Shown piece after piece: positions 1-5,819 of a DNA stretch of 6,807 bases. Each line of letters starts with the position of its first letter. Position 1 is the first letter of the stretch. A program made the position numbers and the translations under genes. The notes below the pieces were generated by a model, which searched no databases, was not told where the DNA came from, and was given only the letters and a program-made list of their open reading frames with translations. The DNA comes from Nitrosopumilales archaeon CG15_BIG_FIL_POST_REV_8_21_14_020_37_12 (GTDB lineage Archaea; Thermoproteota; Nitrososphaeria; Nitrososphaerales; Nitrosopumilaceae), in contig PFFZ01000010.1 of assembly GCA_002781805.1 (NCBI GenBank), positions 14,507 through 21,313 on the forward strand. Reading direction: 5' to 3'.

Positions 1-983
1 AATGGTTGGTTTGCTACAATGCCAACTACTTTGCCATTCATTCTACCATAGCCAACTACGACATTGGGTGCAAACAATTCATGCACTTCAAAAAACTCGT
101 GATTATCTACAATAGAATTAATGATTTCTTTCATATCATAAGGCTGAAGTGGGTTTTCGGGAATAGTGTTGATAAGGTTATGATCTAGCCTGTTTGGATC
201 ATCATCAGTCAGGATTTTTGGTGGTTCTTCAGTATTGTTTTGTGGCAAAAATGAAATCAATTTTCTAATGTAATCCATGCATTGGTACTCATTTTGTGCT
301 ACAAAGTGTGCAACACCACTTTTTGTTCCATGAGTCATAGCACCACCCAAATCATCAAAGGAGATCTCCTCTCCCAATACTGTCTTTACTACATCAGGAC
401 CCGTAACAAACATCGTTCCCGCTTTATCTACCATTATTACAAAATCAGTCATTGCCGGAGAATACACAGAACCCCCTGCAGATGGGCCAATGCTTGCAGT
501 AATTTGTGGAATTACTCCAGATGCTAACTGATTATGATAAAAAATATCTGCAAAACCATCTAGACTCATAATTCCCTCTTGAATTCTGGCACCGCCTGAA
601 TCCATGATTCCAACAATAGGACACCCAGTTTTTAGCGCATGATCCATAAGTTTTGTAATTTTTCTAGCCCCCATCTGACTCAGAGTGCCGCCAAGAACAG
701 TGAAATCATATGCGAAAACAAAGACTTGTCTACCGTCTATCTTCCCATATCCTCCAACCACACCATCAGTATAGAACTTCTTTTTTTGCATATCATATTC
801 ATAATAATGATGAGTTGTTAGTGGATCTACCTCGGTAAAAGTCCCCTCGTCAAGCAAGAGATCTATTCTTTCTCGTGCGGTAAGCTTTCCTTTATCATGT
901 TGAGCTTTTATTCTATCTTGCCCACCACCTTGTAGGGAAATTTTGCGTTTCTTAGAATATTCCTCAATCTTTTCGGAATGCAT
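1..983 (-). CDS. pccB: Acyl-CoA carboxylase carboxyltransferase (beta) subunit, C-terminus beyond window
   Basis: Reading the minus strand from the ATG at 983 gives 327 residues with no stop before the window edge. Family members are usually about 510-520 residues, so roughly the last 190 are missing. The protein begins MHSEKIEEY and carries the biotin-dependent carboxyltransferase N-terminal signatures: GKLTARERIDLLLDEGTF near residue 33, DSGGARIQEG near 128, and GPSAGGSVYSPAMTDF near 167. These crotonase-fold loops bind the acyl-CoA and form the oxyanion hole. Enzymes of this type move a carboxyl group from biotin carrier protein to acetyl- or propionyl-CoA, and in ammonia-oxidising archaea one bifunctional complex does both steps in the 3-hydroxypropionate/4-hydroxybutyrate cycle. 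The residue that sets acyl specificity lies in the missing C-terminal half, so substrate preference cannot be read here. The biotin carboxylase and carrier subunits are not in the window. The frame stays open up to 1022, but there is no earlier ATG and the family N-terminus matches this Met. Confidence 0.93.
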   Translation of the reverse strand, partial: MHSEKIEEYSKKRKISLQGGGQDRIKAQHDKGKLTARERIDLLLDEGTFTEVDPLTTHHYYEYDMQKKKFYTDGVVGGYGKIDGRQVFVFAYDFTVLGGTLSQMGARKITKLMDHALKTGCPIVGIMDSGGARIQEGIMSLDGFADIFYHNQLASGVIPQITASIGPSAGGSVYSPAMTDFVIMVDKAGTMFVTGPDVVKTVLGEEISFDDLGGAMTHGTKSGVAHFVAQNEYQCMDYIRKLISFLPQNNTEEPPKILTDDDPNRLDHNLINTIPENPLQPYDMKEIINSIVDNHEFFEVHELFAPNVVVGYGRMNGKVVGIVANQP

Positions 984-1010
984 ACCGGCAATTAAGAAAA
1001 GTAATGTGCC

Positions 1011-1020
1011 TATATTAATT
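1011..1020 (-). promoter_or_regulatory. Putative archaeal TATA box for the carboxyltransferase gene
   Basis: On the minus strand the AT-only run AATTAATATA lies about 32 bases before the ATG at 983. Archaeal transcription normally starts about 25 bases after the centre of the box, so the predicted leader is only around 7 bases. No Shine-Dalgarno-like sequence precedes the ATG, which fits a nearly leaderless mRNA. This is inferred from position and composition only, in an AT-rich region. Confidence 0.45.
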
Positions 1021-1083
1021 TAGTTTGATCAGACATGATTTAGGATTTCTTTTATCATGAATATAAAAAATCGTGAGTTTTTT

Positions 1084-1106
1084 TAGCAGATCATGCAGAT
1101 CTGCTA
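1084..1106 (-). terminator. Perfect 9-bp hairpin at the end of the rfcL operon, with a downstream T-run
   Basis: TAGCAGATC (1084-1092) and GATCTGCTA (1098-1106) are exact reverse complements around a 5-base loop ATGCA. The right arm contains the stop codon of the Cys-rich gene (1104-1106). In the minus-strand transcript the hairpin is followed by an A-run and then by six U residues (1065-1070), about 14 bases beyond the stem. Archaeal terminators depend mainly on T-tracts, so the T-run may be the actual signal and the hairpin may protect the 3' end. Seven T residues on the plus strand (1078-1084) flank the other side, but no plus-strand gene ends here. Confidence 0.45.
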
Positions 1107-1421
1107 GGAATTTAGATTAAGTAGTGAGAATTTCTTCTTGACGGATTTCTGATAAGATTCAAACACATCATTTGTTTCGCTGCATTTTTTGCAGATACAC
1201 AATTGAGACACCTTCTCAATGTTACAATTATCCAGAAATTCACATTGTAAGCATCCTGCAGGACCACCACACACAATGCATGACAATTCGTTTACTTGGG
1301 CACATTTTTCGTGCTTAACACCAATGCCTTTGGCCCACAAGCCCATCTCGTTGATTTCAATTTTTTCATTACACACAATACATGTGCCAGGGAATTTCAT
1401 TGGGATCCGACGCCAGCTCAT
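1104..1421 (-). CDS. Small Cys-rich putative zinc-binding protein coupled to rfcL
   Basis: This 105-residue protein has 11 Cys and a suitably placed His. Residues 14-40 form a first zinc-ribbon-like module, C14-x2-C17 and H37-x2-C40, set in a PGTC...W-x-KG-x-GVKH context. Further pairs follow at C48-x2-C51, C57-x2-C60 with C66, and C75/C77/C80. Two or three zinc sites are possible. The C-terminal 25 residues are polar and Lys/Ser-rich without Cys. There is no signal peptide or membrane segment. The ATG at 1421 overlaps the rfcL stop as ATGA, implying translational coupling, and an AGGAG lies at 1436-1440, 14 bases upstream, rather far for a ribosome site. I do not recognise a named family beyond a general zinc-ribbon look. 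The placement suggests, without proving, a role in DNA or RNA transactions. The gene is the last of its operon. Confidence 0.8.
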   Translation of the reverse strand: MSWRRIPMKFPGTCIVCNEKIEINEMGLWAKGIGVKHEKCAQVNELSCIVCGGPAGCLQCEFLDNCNIEKVSQLCICKKCSETNDVFESYQKSVKKKFSLLNLNS

Positions 1422-2587
1422 TTTAGCAATTCAATCTCCTTTTCAACAATATCGTCAAATTCCGTGTCTAAAACAACTTCCAGCGTTTTATTTTTTACAC
1501 AAAATAATAGGTATGGAAGACATATTGTTACAAATGTACTTGATGATAGATGCAATTTCTTTGCCATCAGTAAAGACAATGCCTTAATTTTTCGCCCATC
1601 CCAACGAATTCGATTCAGTAATGGCCAAGATAAATTGTATTGAGAATACCTTATTCTTTCATCATTTTTGTATAGTTTTATCAAAATTTCATTAAGATAT
1701 CGTAATAATCTCCAATTTTGTGTTCTCATAATTTTTCCATAAAGGGCATCAGCTTGAGATAAGACATCCAAAAGATCGGCAAACATATGATTGTCTAAAT
1801 TACTTGTAATGACACTAGAGTAAAAAGCGTCAATTTTTTGTCTAGGATCAATTTGCATAGAATACAATACGCTTCGCGCTTCATCAATGGATTTTGCTTT
1901 AAAGAATGCATTAACTCCATCTTCAACATTTACACTTTCAAAAGATTGCTCTGTTTGAGGATTAAATCCTGTGACAAACGATTGTGCGAGATTAATCATG
2001 GAACGAATGTCACCATGAGATTTGTCAATTACTTTGATTAGTGATCCGGGACTGAGTTTTGCTGCTTCTTTTTTCAAAATATTTTGAAGGTATATGCGCA
2101 AAAGTCTTGGCGGAATTGGTTTAAAGTAAATTGTTTTTACAACCTTCTTGATACTTTTCATTTTTTCAGAAGAGTCTGAATTTGCTGCAAGAATAATTGG
2201 GACGGTAGGTTCCTTTAAAATTTGAATAAGTGCTTCTGCACCACCATAATCTCCCCTCCCGTGAATTCCATCTACCTCATCTACAAATATCATAGGCGTG
2301 CCCAAAACACTCACATTTCCCAAAACAGGGGAGAGAATTTCATTAATTCTAGATTTGCTCCGTACATCACTTGCATTAAGCCCAATCATATCGTATCCAA
2401 ATTGTTTGGCAGTAAGATAAGCGATTGTTGTTTTTCCTATGCCGGGAGGCCCAACAAGAAGAATGGGTTTTGTTCCTTTTTTCCATTTTGCAAACCATTC
2501 CATAATTGCTGCGCGCGATTCTTCATTACCTATCATGTCAGAGACATTTTGGGGTCGATGCTTCTCAGACCACATCAATTTAATCAC
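1418..2587 (-). CDS. rfcL: Replication factor C large subunit (clamp loader)
   Basis: This 389-residue AAA+ ATPase is the large subunit of archaeal RFC, which with four small subunits loads the PCNA sliding clamp onto primer-template junctions. Visible motifs include the RFC-box N-terminus WSEKHRP (residues 6-12), Walker A GPPGIGKTT (46-54), Walker B IFVDEVDG (100-107), a sensor-1 region IILAANSD (131-138) and sensor-2 HGDIRSMIN (191-199). The rest is the helical collar region. It is at the short end for RfcL. The C-terminus, ending IVEKEIELLK, has no obvious PCNA-interacting QxxLxxFF-type motif, which many archaeal RfcL proteins carry. The start is ambiguous. GTG at 2587 overlaps the upstream stop as GTGA, while ATG at 2575 gives the family-typical MWSEKHRP, and the GTGAT at 2583-2587 could then act as a Shine-Dalgarno 7 bases before it. 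It is the middle gene of a three-gene operon. Confidence 0.95.
   Translation of the reverse strand: MIKLMWSEKHRPQNVSDMIGNEESRAAIMEWFAKWKKGTKPILLVGPPGIGKTTIAYLTAKQFGYDMIGLNASDVRSKSRINEILSPVLGNVSVLGTPMIFVDEVDGIHGRGDYGGAEALIQILKEPTVPIILAANSDSSEKMKSIKKVVKTIYFKPIPPRLLRIYLQNILKKEAAKLSPGSLIKVIDKSHGDIRSMINLAQSFVTGFNPQTEQSFESVNVEDGVNAFFKAKSIDEARSVLYSMQIDPRQKIDAFYSSVITSNLDNHMFADLLDVLSQADALYGKIMRTQNWRLLRYLNEILIKLYKNDERIRYSQYNLSWPLLNRIRWDGRKIKALSLLMAKKLHLSSSTFVTICLPYLLFCVKNKTLEVVLDTEFDDIVEKEIELLK
2583..2587 (-). promoter_or_regulatory. Possible Shine-Dalgarno (GTGAT) that bears on the rfcL start
   Basis: The minus-strand bases GTGAT match part of the archaeal consensus AGGTGATC complementary to the 16S rRNA 3' end. 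They lie 7 bases before the ATG at 2575. The same bases contain the GTG that could itself be the start and overlap the TGA stop of the preceding gene. The choice therefore lies between a GTG start with overlap and an ATG start with an 8-base gap. The family N-terminus favours ATG slightly. Confidence 0.35.
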
Positions 2588-3699
2588 TTTGGGAGTTTAG
2601 ATTCAAACTCTGACCATTTGTTTGCTTTCTGTAACTGGTTGTACCAATATTGATTATAGTGCTCAACTGTCAAGAATAAAAATTCCAGAAATTCCTTGTA
2701 TGAAAATCCTTCAGGTAATAGTTCAAGTGCCAAACGTGCATCCTGTAAATACAGGTTGCTTTTTTCCAATGTTATTTCAAATCCTTTTTTGACATCATTT
2801 GAAAGTAGTGTGTAATAAAGCGGCCATGACGGAATTTTTACAAATCCATTTTTGATCGAATCCTCAATTTCGTTTCCACACCCTACTCCTTCTGCAGCTC
2901 TTGCCATTCCCAGATAGAAGATTTCTGCCAAAGGGCGTTCAGCAAGAGCCATGTTCCTTCCAGCAGTACCCATAACAGCACGATATTTTTTGTAAGAAAG
3001 ATTCATTTCTTCTTCGGTAATTGTTTTAGGTTTTGATTTTAATTTCTCATCAAGATATTGTCCTACTCTTGCGTCCTTGAATCCATCTTCAAATTCTTTA
3101 AGAACCTGTTCTCCACCTTTAGAAATTTTATCTCGTGCAAGTTTCAAAATATACGGGTTCATTAGTTTGTAGTCATCCAGATAATCAAGGTCCTCATCTT
3201 TATCTACAATTCTATCCATGGGCTCACTAAGATCAATTGCCAAAATGTGACCCTCTACCATGTTTTGTCTTAATTGGGGATCATTTCTACCAACATATTC
3301 TGCTGCACCGTCAAACAACGCATTAAACACTGGAAAAGTCATTTTAACAAAATTAGAATTCAAAATTCTTAAAACTCTGTCCTTTAAGACATCGGGATTT
3401 TCTAATTTTGATTTGATCGGATCAATCTCTGATGCCCGCAAAATTATTTCAGTAGAGCCAACCTCGTCCCCAAATGCTTGTTGTGTTGAATTTGGAGATT
3501 TATCAGATTTTATTTCATGCAGTAGTCCTTTTGCAAATCTTTCGGCAAAATTTGGAAATTCTTTTTCTGTTTCTTCTTTGTATTTGTTAAATAATTTAAA
3601 ACCTTTTGATTTAAACAAGCCTTGTTTGATTATTTGTTTTCCAGGTTTAGTGCTCATCAAAGCTTCTTTACTAACAACAGACTGATCTTTTCCACTCAC
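2584..3699 (-). CDS. Unrecognised 371-residue protein, first gene of the rfcL operon
   Basis: I do not recognise the family. The protein is soluble, highly charged and probably mostly helical, with no signal peptide, membrane segment, nucleotide-binding loop or Cys cluster; only one Cys is present, in VGCGNEIED. The first 75 or so residues are Lys-rich and look loosely structured. The more hydrophobic, probably conserved core is the C-terminal third, around AERPLAEIFYLGMARAAEG (roughly residues 253-271), PSWPLYYTLL and an aromatic stretch HYNQYWYNQ near the end. A central acidic patch, DKDEDLDYLDDY, lies near residue 168. The GTG at 3699 is chosen because a TATA-like box lies about 26 bases upstream, which would make the mRNA leaderless; the next Met is at 3657. 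The stop overlaps the possible GTG start of rfcL. Close coupling to the clamp loader suggests work in DNA replication or repair, but this is inference from context only. Confidence 0.85.
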   Translation of the reverse strand: MSGKDQSVVSKEALMSTKPGKQIIKQGLFKSKGFKLFNKYKEETEKEFPNFAERFAKGLLHEIKSDKSPNSTQQAFGDEVGSTEIILRASEIDPIKSKLENPDVLKDRVLRILNSNFVKMTFPVFNALFDGAAEYVGRNDPQLRQNMVEGHILAIDLSEPMDRIVDKDEDLDYLDDYKLMNPYILKLARDKISKGGEQVLKEFEDGFKDARVGQYLDEKLKSKPKTITEEEMNLSYKKYRAVMGTAGRNMALAERPLAEIFYLGMARAAEGVGCGNEIEDSIKNGFVKIPSWPLYYTLLSNDVKKGFEITLEKSNLYLQDARLALELLPEGFSYKEFLEFLFLTVEHYNQYWYNQLQKANKWSEFESKLPK

Positions 3700-3720
3700 A
3701 AACGAGGAGCTAATTTCTTG

Positions 3721-3730
3721 ATATTTATGC
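3721..3730 (-). promoter_or_regulatory. Putative TATA box for the rfcL operon
   Basis: The minus strand reads GCATAAATAT here, centred about 26 bases before the GTG at 3699. That is the usual archaeal distance from TATA box to transcription start, so the transcript would begin at or next to the start codon and be leaderless. The box lies in an 85-base region shared with the divergent phosphatase gene. Confidence 0.5.
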
Positions 3731-3753
3731 TTTCAAATTTTCAAAACATATTT

Positions 3754-3763
3754 CACTTAAATT
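3754..3763 (+). promoter_or_regulatory. Putative TATA box for the phosphatase gene
   Basis: The sequence CACTTAAATTA, centred near 3759, lies about 26 bases before the ATG at 3785, again the spacing expected for a leaderless archaeal transcript. An AAGG at 3769-3772 is the only ribosome-site-like element and is poorly placed. A second AT-rich candidate, ACATATTT around 3746-3753, would give a leader of about 10 bases. Confidence 0.4.
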
Positions 3764-3784
3764 ACGAGTAAGGAAATTTGAATT

Positions 3785-4582
3785 ATGGAAGTAATTGAAA
3801 TTTTACGTGAAGCATCAAAACGAATTTTTGAAAATGTAAAAGAGTTAGCAGGAACAGACAATGCTGCAGGAGATTTTGGTGTGGGTGCAGGAGGAGACAT
3901 ATCACGAAATATCGATATTGTGGCTGAAAAAACGGTTTTAGATTATCTCAAGGAAATTAATTTTGAGTGCATTGTACTAGGTGAGGAATGCGGAAGAGTA
4001 GAATTGTCTAAAAATTCAAAAGGATTTGTAATTATGGATGCAATCGATGGCTCTGCAAATGCAGTAAGAGGAGTGCCATTTTTTTGCAGTTCGCTTGCAT
4101 TCTCCACAGATAGCAAACTAAGCTCCATTACAGACGGTGTAATCACGGACCTTTCAAATGGAGAAATGTATTGGGCGTCCAAAGGCAAGGGTGCGTTTTT
4201 CAATGAATCAAAAATAGTAGTCCATGATAAGGAGCCCATATACAAAATAATTGGAATAAACACGTCTGGTGCGTCCAAGGATTTGATGAAAAGACTTTAT
4301 CCAATATTTGAGCGATATAATCACATAAGGCATCTGGGTGCAAACGCACTGGAAATGGCCTTTTTTGCAAGAGGGTTGATAGATATTTTCATTGATTTAC
4401 GAAATAAAATCAGGATACAAGATATTGCGGCAGGATACATCATTGTAAAAGAAGCTGGTGGATTGCTTTTAGACTCGGATTTGAGGCCGCTTGATTCAGA
4501 ACTTAGCTATGAAGCAAGGATTTCATTTGTAGCAGCTGCAAATCAAGAGATCTTGGATGAGATATTTTCCCAAATAAAATAA
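3785..4582 (+). CDS. Inositol monophosphatase / fructose-1,6-bisphosphatase family phosphatase
   Basis: This 265-residue protein has the full set of metal-site motifs of the Mg2+-dependent, Li+-sensitive sugar phosphatase fold. They are GGDISRNIDIVAE (residues 36-48), GEECG with Glu67/Glu68, DAIDGSANA (85-93, with Asp85 and Asp88 as metal ligands), and QDIAAG with Asp213 followed by a KEAGG loop. The length is typical for the archaeal branch, whose characterised members dephosphorylate both inositol-1-phosphate and fructose-1,6-bisphosphate. The substrate cannot be decided from sequence. The Trp usual before Asp213 in eukaryotic enzymes is Gln here, which I believe is ordinary in archaea. Gluconeogenesis is one possible role, though many archaea use a different bifunctional FBP aldolase/phosphatase. 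The gene stands alone, divergent from the rfcL operon, with a probable leaderless start, and ends 26 bases from the convergent reductase gene. Confidence 0.92.
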   Translation: MEVIEILREASKRIFENVKELAGTDNAAGDFGVGAGGDISRNIDIVAEKTVLDYLKEINFECIVLGEECGRVELSKNSKGFVIMDAIDGSANAVRGVPFFCSSLAFSTDSKLSSITDGVITDLSNGEMYWASKGKGAFFNESKIVVHDKEPIYKIIGINTSGASKDLMKRLYPIFERYNHIRHLGANALEMAFFARGLIDIFIDLRNKIRIQDIAAGYIIVKEAGGLLLDSDLRPLDSELSYEARISFVAAANQEILDEIFSQIK

Positions 4583-4608
4583 TCCAAGACACAAACAAGA
4601 ATTGTGAA
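4583..4608. other. Short convergent intergenic spacer
   Basis: Only 26 bases separate the stops of the phosphatase (plus) and reductase (minus). No strong hairpin or T-run lies inside it. In the reductase direction, T-rich sequence begins within the phosphatase 3' end (around 4568-4582), so its transcript probably ends antisense to that gene. Confidence 0.5.
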
Positions 4609-5448
4609 CTAGCCGTAAGATTCGTACTTTACTTCATATGTGCCATCAGGATGTTTGTTATCCTTTGTAACAAATCCCTTGTGTTTAAGATGCTCAATGA
4701 CACCGTCAATTGTTCCCTGATATCCGCAAATGTAAACTCGTGTATTTTGAGGAGTGATTTCTTCTCCTACCAATTCCTCTAATGGAGACACGCCTTGCTT
4801 GTTTGGTTTAAAAAACGATTCAACTCTTCCAACATGACCATTCCATGATCTGTTAAAGAATTCCTTTGGTCTGCTAATTGCTGCCCTGTAGTAAAAATCC
4901 CATTGATCTCTTCCACGCTCATTGCTTTCATTTTCAAGATCAGTGAACAGGCGTTTGTAGCTTAATTCGTCAACATAACTTGCACCATGAAGTACTATGA
5001 CTTGACGTTTATCACCAGTGTCATGAAGATGTTTTGCGAATGCAACAAACGGTGCAATACCAGTACCACCCCCAACACAAACAATTCTTCTTGTGTCGGG
5101 TTGTCCATTTGGTAACTTGTCTTCAATGAGTAACTCTTGACCAGTTGGAGATCCCAGATATACCTCATCACCAACACTGGCATAAAATAATTCAGTTGTA
5201 ACTCGGCCAGGTAGAGGTTTTCTAACCCATCTAATTACAAATTCAAAGTAATCACGATTTTCAGGATGCGATGCAATTGAATATGCGCGTCTCACAATCT
5301 TGTGTTCTGAGGGGATTGGAAGACCAATGGTAAGAAATTGTCCTGTTTTGTATTGAGGCATGCCAGTTTCAGGCACTATTCGAATGACTACCAAGTCCTC
5401 TTTTAATAATTCCATATAGGTAATCTTGGCCTTGGTTTCAGATACCAT
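4609..5448 (-). CDS. Ferredoxin/flavodoxin-NAD(P)H reductase-type flavoprotein
   Basis: This 279-residue single-module oxidoreductase belongs to the ferredoxin-NADP+ reductase superfamily. The N-terminal beta-barrel carries the FAD signature RAYS (residues 54-57) followed by IASHP, and PGRVTTEL (80-87) that contacts the FAD diphosphate. The second domain begins with the nucleotide-binding GGGTGIAP (126-133) and ends with YICGYQGTIDGV. There is no ferredoxin, globin or molybdenum domain fused to it and no Cys cluster for an iron-sulphur centre. The C-terminus, ending YESYG, has an aromatic near the end, as in bacterial Fpr-type enzymes where such a residue stacks on the flavin. The likely role is passing electrons between reduced ferredoxin or a similar carrier and NAD(P)H, in the cytoplasm; partner and direction are unknown. 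The ATG at 5448 lies about 27 bases after a TATA-like box. It is a single-gene unit, convergent with the phosphatase. Confidence 0.92.
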   Translation of the reverse strand: MVSETKAKITYMELLKEDLVVIRIVPETGMPQYKTGQFLTIGLPIPSEHKIVRRAYSIASHPENRDYFEFVIRWVRKPLPGRVTTELFYASVGDEVYLGSPTGQELLIEDKLPNGQPDTRRIVCVGGGTGIAPFVAFAKHLHDTGDKRQVIVLHGASYVDELSYKRLFTDLENESNERGRDQWDFYYRAAISRPKEFFNRSWNGHVGRVESFFKPNKQGVSPLEELVGEEITPQNTRVYICGYQGTIDGVIEHLKHKGFVTKDNKHPDGTYEVKYESYG

Positions 5449-5470
5449 TCAAACCATTTGATCGTAGTTG

Positions 5471-5480
5471 AGATAAATGT
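5471..5480 (-). promoter_or_regulatory. Putative TATA box for the reductase gene
   Basis: The minus strand reads ACATTTATCT, centred about 27 bases before the ATG at 5448. Transcription would start about 2 bases before the ATG, giving an essentially leaderless mRNA. The A/T content of the surroundings limits certainty. Confidence 0.4.
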
Positions 5481-5517
5481 ATTTCTCTTAGATCATAATT
5501 CAAACAACACAACATCT

Positions 5518-5530
5518 TGAGATCATCTCA
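5518..5530. promoter_or_regulatory. Perfect 13-bp palindrome, candidate operator
   Basis: TGAGATCATCTCA is a perfect inverted repeat with 6-base arms around a central C. It sits immediately upstream of the TATA-like sequence at 5533-5541, where an archaeal regulator could block or assist TBP/TFB binding. AGATAAA recurs at 5471, 5530 and 5541, and TTGAGAT occurs at 5468 and 5517, so the region shared by the two divergent genes has repeated small motifs. That it is a regulator site is inference. Confidence 0.35.
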
Positions 5531-5532
5531 GA

Positions 5533-5541
5533 TAAAATATA
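5533..5541 (+). promoter_or_regulatory. Possible distal TATA box upstream of the DUF1059 gene
   Basis: TAAAATATA directly follows the palindrome. Transcription from it would start near 5562, giving a leader of about 70 bases before the GTG at 5632. That transcript could use the GAGG at 5622-5625 as a ribosome site. It competes with the closer box at 5603-5610. Confidence 0.35.
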
Positions 5542-5602
5542 GATAAAAGAGCAGAATTGCCAGACAGCATATTTTTGTCACTAGGGCAGGACAACCTTTT
5601 AA

Positions 5603-5610
5603 TTTTTATA
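5603..5610 (+). promoter_or_regulatory. Putative proximal TATA box for the DUF1059 gene
   Basis: TTTTTATA is centred about 25 bases before the GTG at 5632, the distance expected for a leaderless start at that codon. This spacing supports GTG 5632 over the upstream TTG at 5557 as the real start. Confidence 0.4.
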
Positions 5611-5631
5611 TTCAATATTTTGAGGAAGTTT

Positions 5632-5796
5632 GTGGCATTACTAAGATGTAATGATTATGGTTTTGAATGTCCATTTGTATCAGAGGGCGATATTGAACAT
5701 GTCATTGAGGAGTTTGGAAAACATACAGAAGAAGAGCATGGAATTGACTATTCTAGAGAGGCACTCATGCAATTCATAATGCGAAAGCAGAATTAA
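5632..5796 (+). CDS. DUF1059-type predicted small metal-binding protein
   Basis: The predicted product has 54 residues and begins MALLRCNDYGFECPF, the pattern of the DUF1059 family of short, predicted metal-binding proteins. Four possible ligands are Cys6, Cys13, His31 and His36, and the HTEEEHGI segment matches the family's H-x4-HG helix end. The function is unknown in the family. The frame is open upstream to a TTG at 5557, but the additional 25 residues are hydrophobic and unlike the family. GTG 5632 has a GAGG 6 bases upstream and a TATA-like box about 25 bases upstream, so I take it as the start. The gene stands alone, divergent from the reductase and ending 23 bases from the convergent glutamyl-tRNA reductase. 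Cytoplasmic location is expected. Confidence 0.78.
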   Translation: MALLRCNDYGFECPFVSEGDIEHVIEEFGKHTEEEHGIDYSREALMQFIMRKQN

Positions 5797-5819
5797 TTTC
5801 AGAGTATGGGTTTCGGTAT

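Noticed and set aside
6..821. Three plus-strand open frames (60-81 codons) opposite the carboxyltransferase gene
   Set aside because: They lie antisense to a strongly supported gene, have no recognisable domains and low-complexity composition, so they are shadow frames.
1034..1059. CATGAT...ATCATG inverted repeat upstream of the carboxyltransferase promoter
   Set aside because: Only 6 bp with a 14-base spacer, which is expected by chance in AT-rich DNA.
1219..1643. Two overlapping plus-strand frames of 115-122 codons
   Set aside because: Antisense to the Cys-rich gene and the rfcL 3' end, with odd composition and no promoter or ribosome site; the minus-strand genes explain the region.
3260..3685. 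Plus-strand frame of 141 codons opposite the unknown gene
   Set aside because: The Ser/Phe/Leu-rich translation is typical of the reverse of a Lys/Glu-rich gene, and the minus-strand frame is coupled to rfcL. The real gene is the minus-strand one.
4415..4440. Trp replaced by Gln before the metal-binding Asp in the IMPase motif (QDIAAG)
   Set aside because: The metal ligand itself is kept, and archaeal IMPase/FBPase enzymes often lack this Trp, so I do not treat it as an anomaly.
4590..4606. CACAA...TTGTG stem in the convergent spacer
   Set aside because: A 5-bp stem without an adjoining T-run is too weak to call a terminator.
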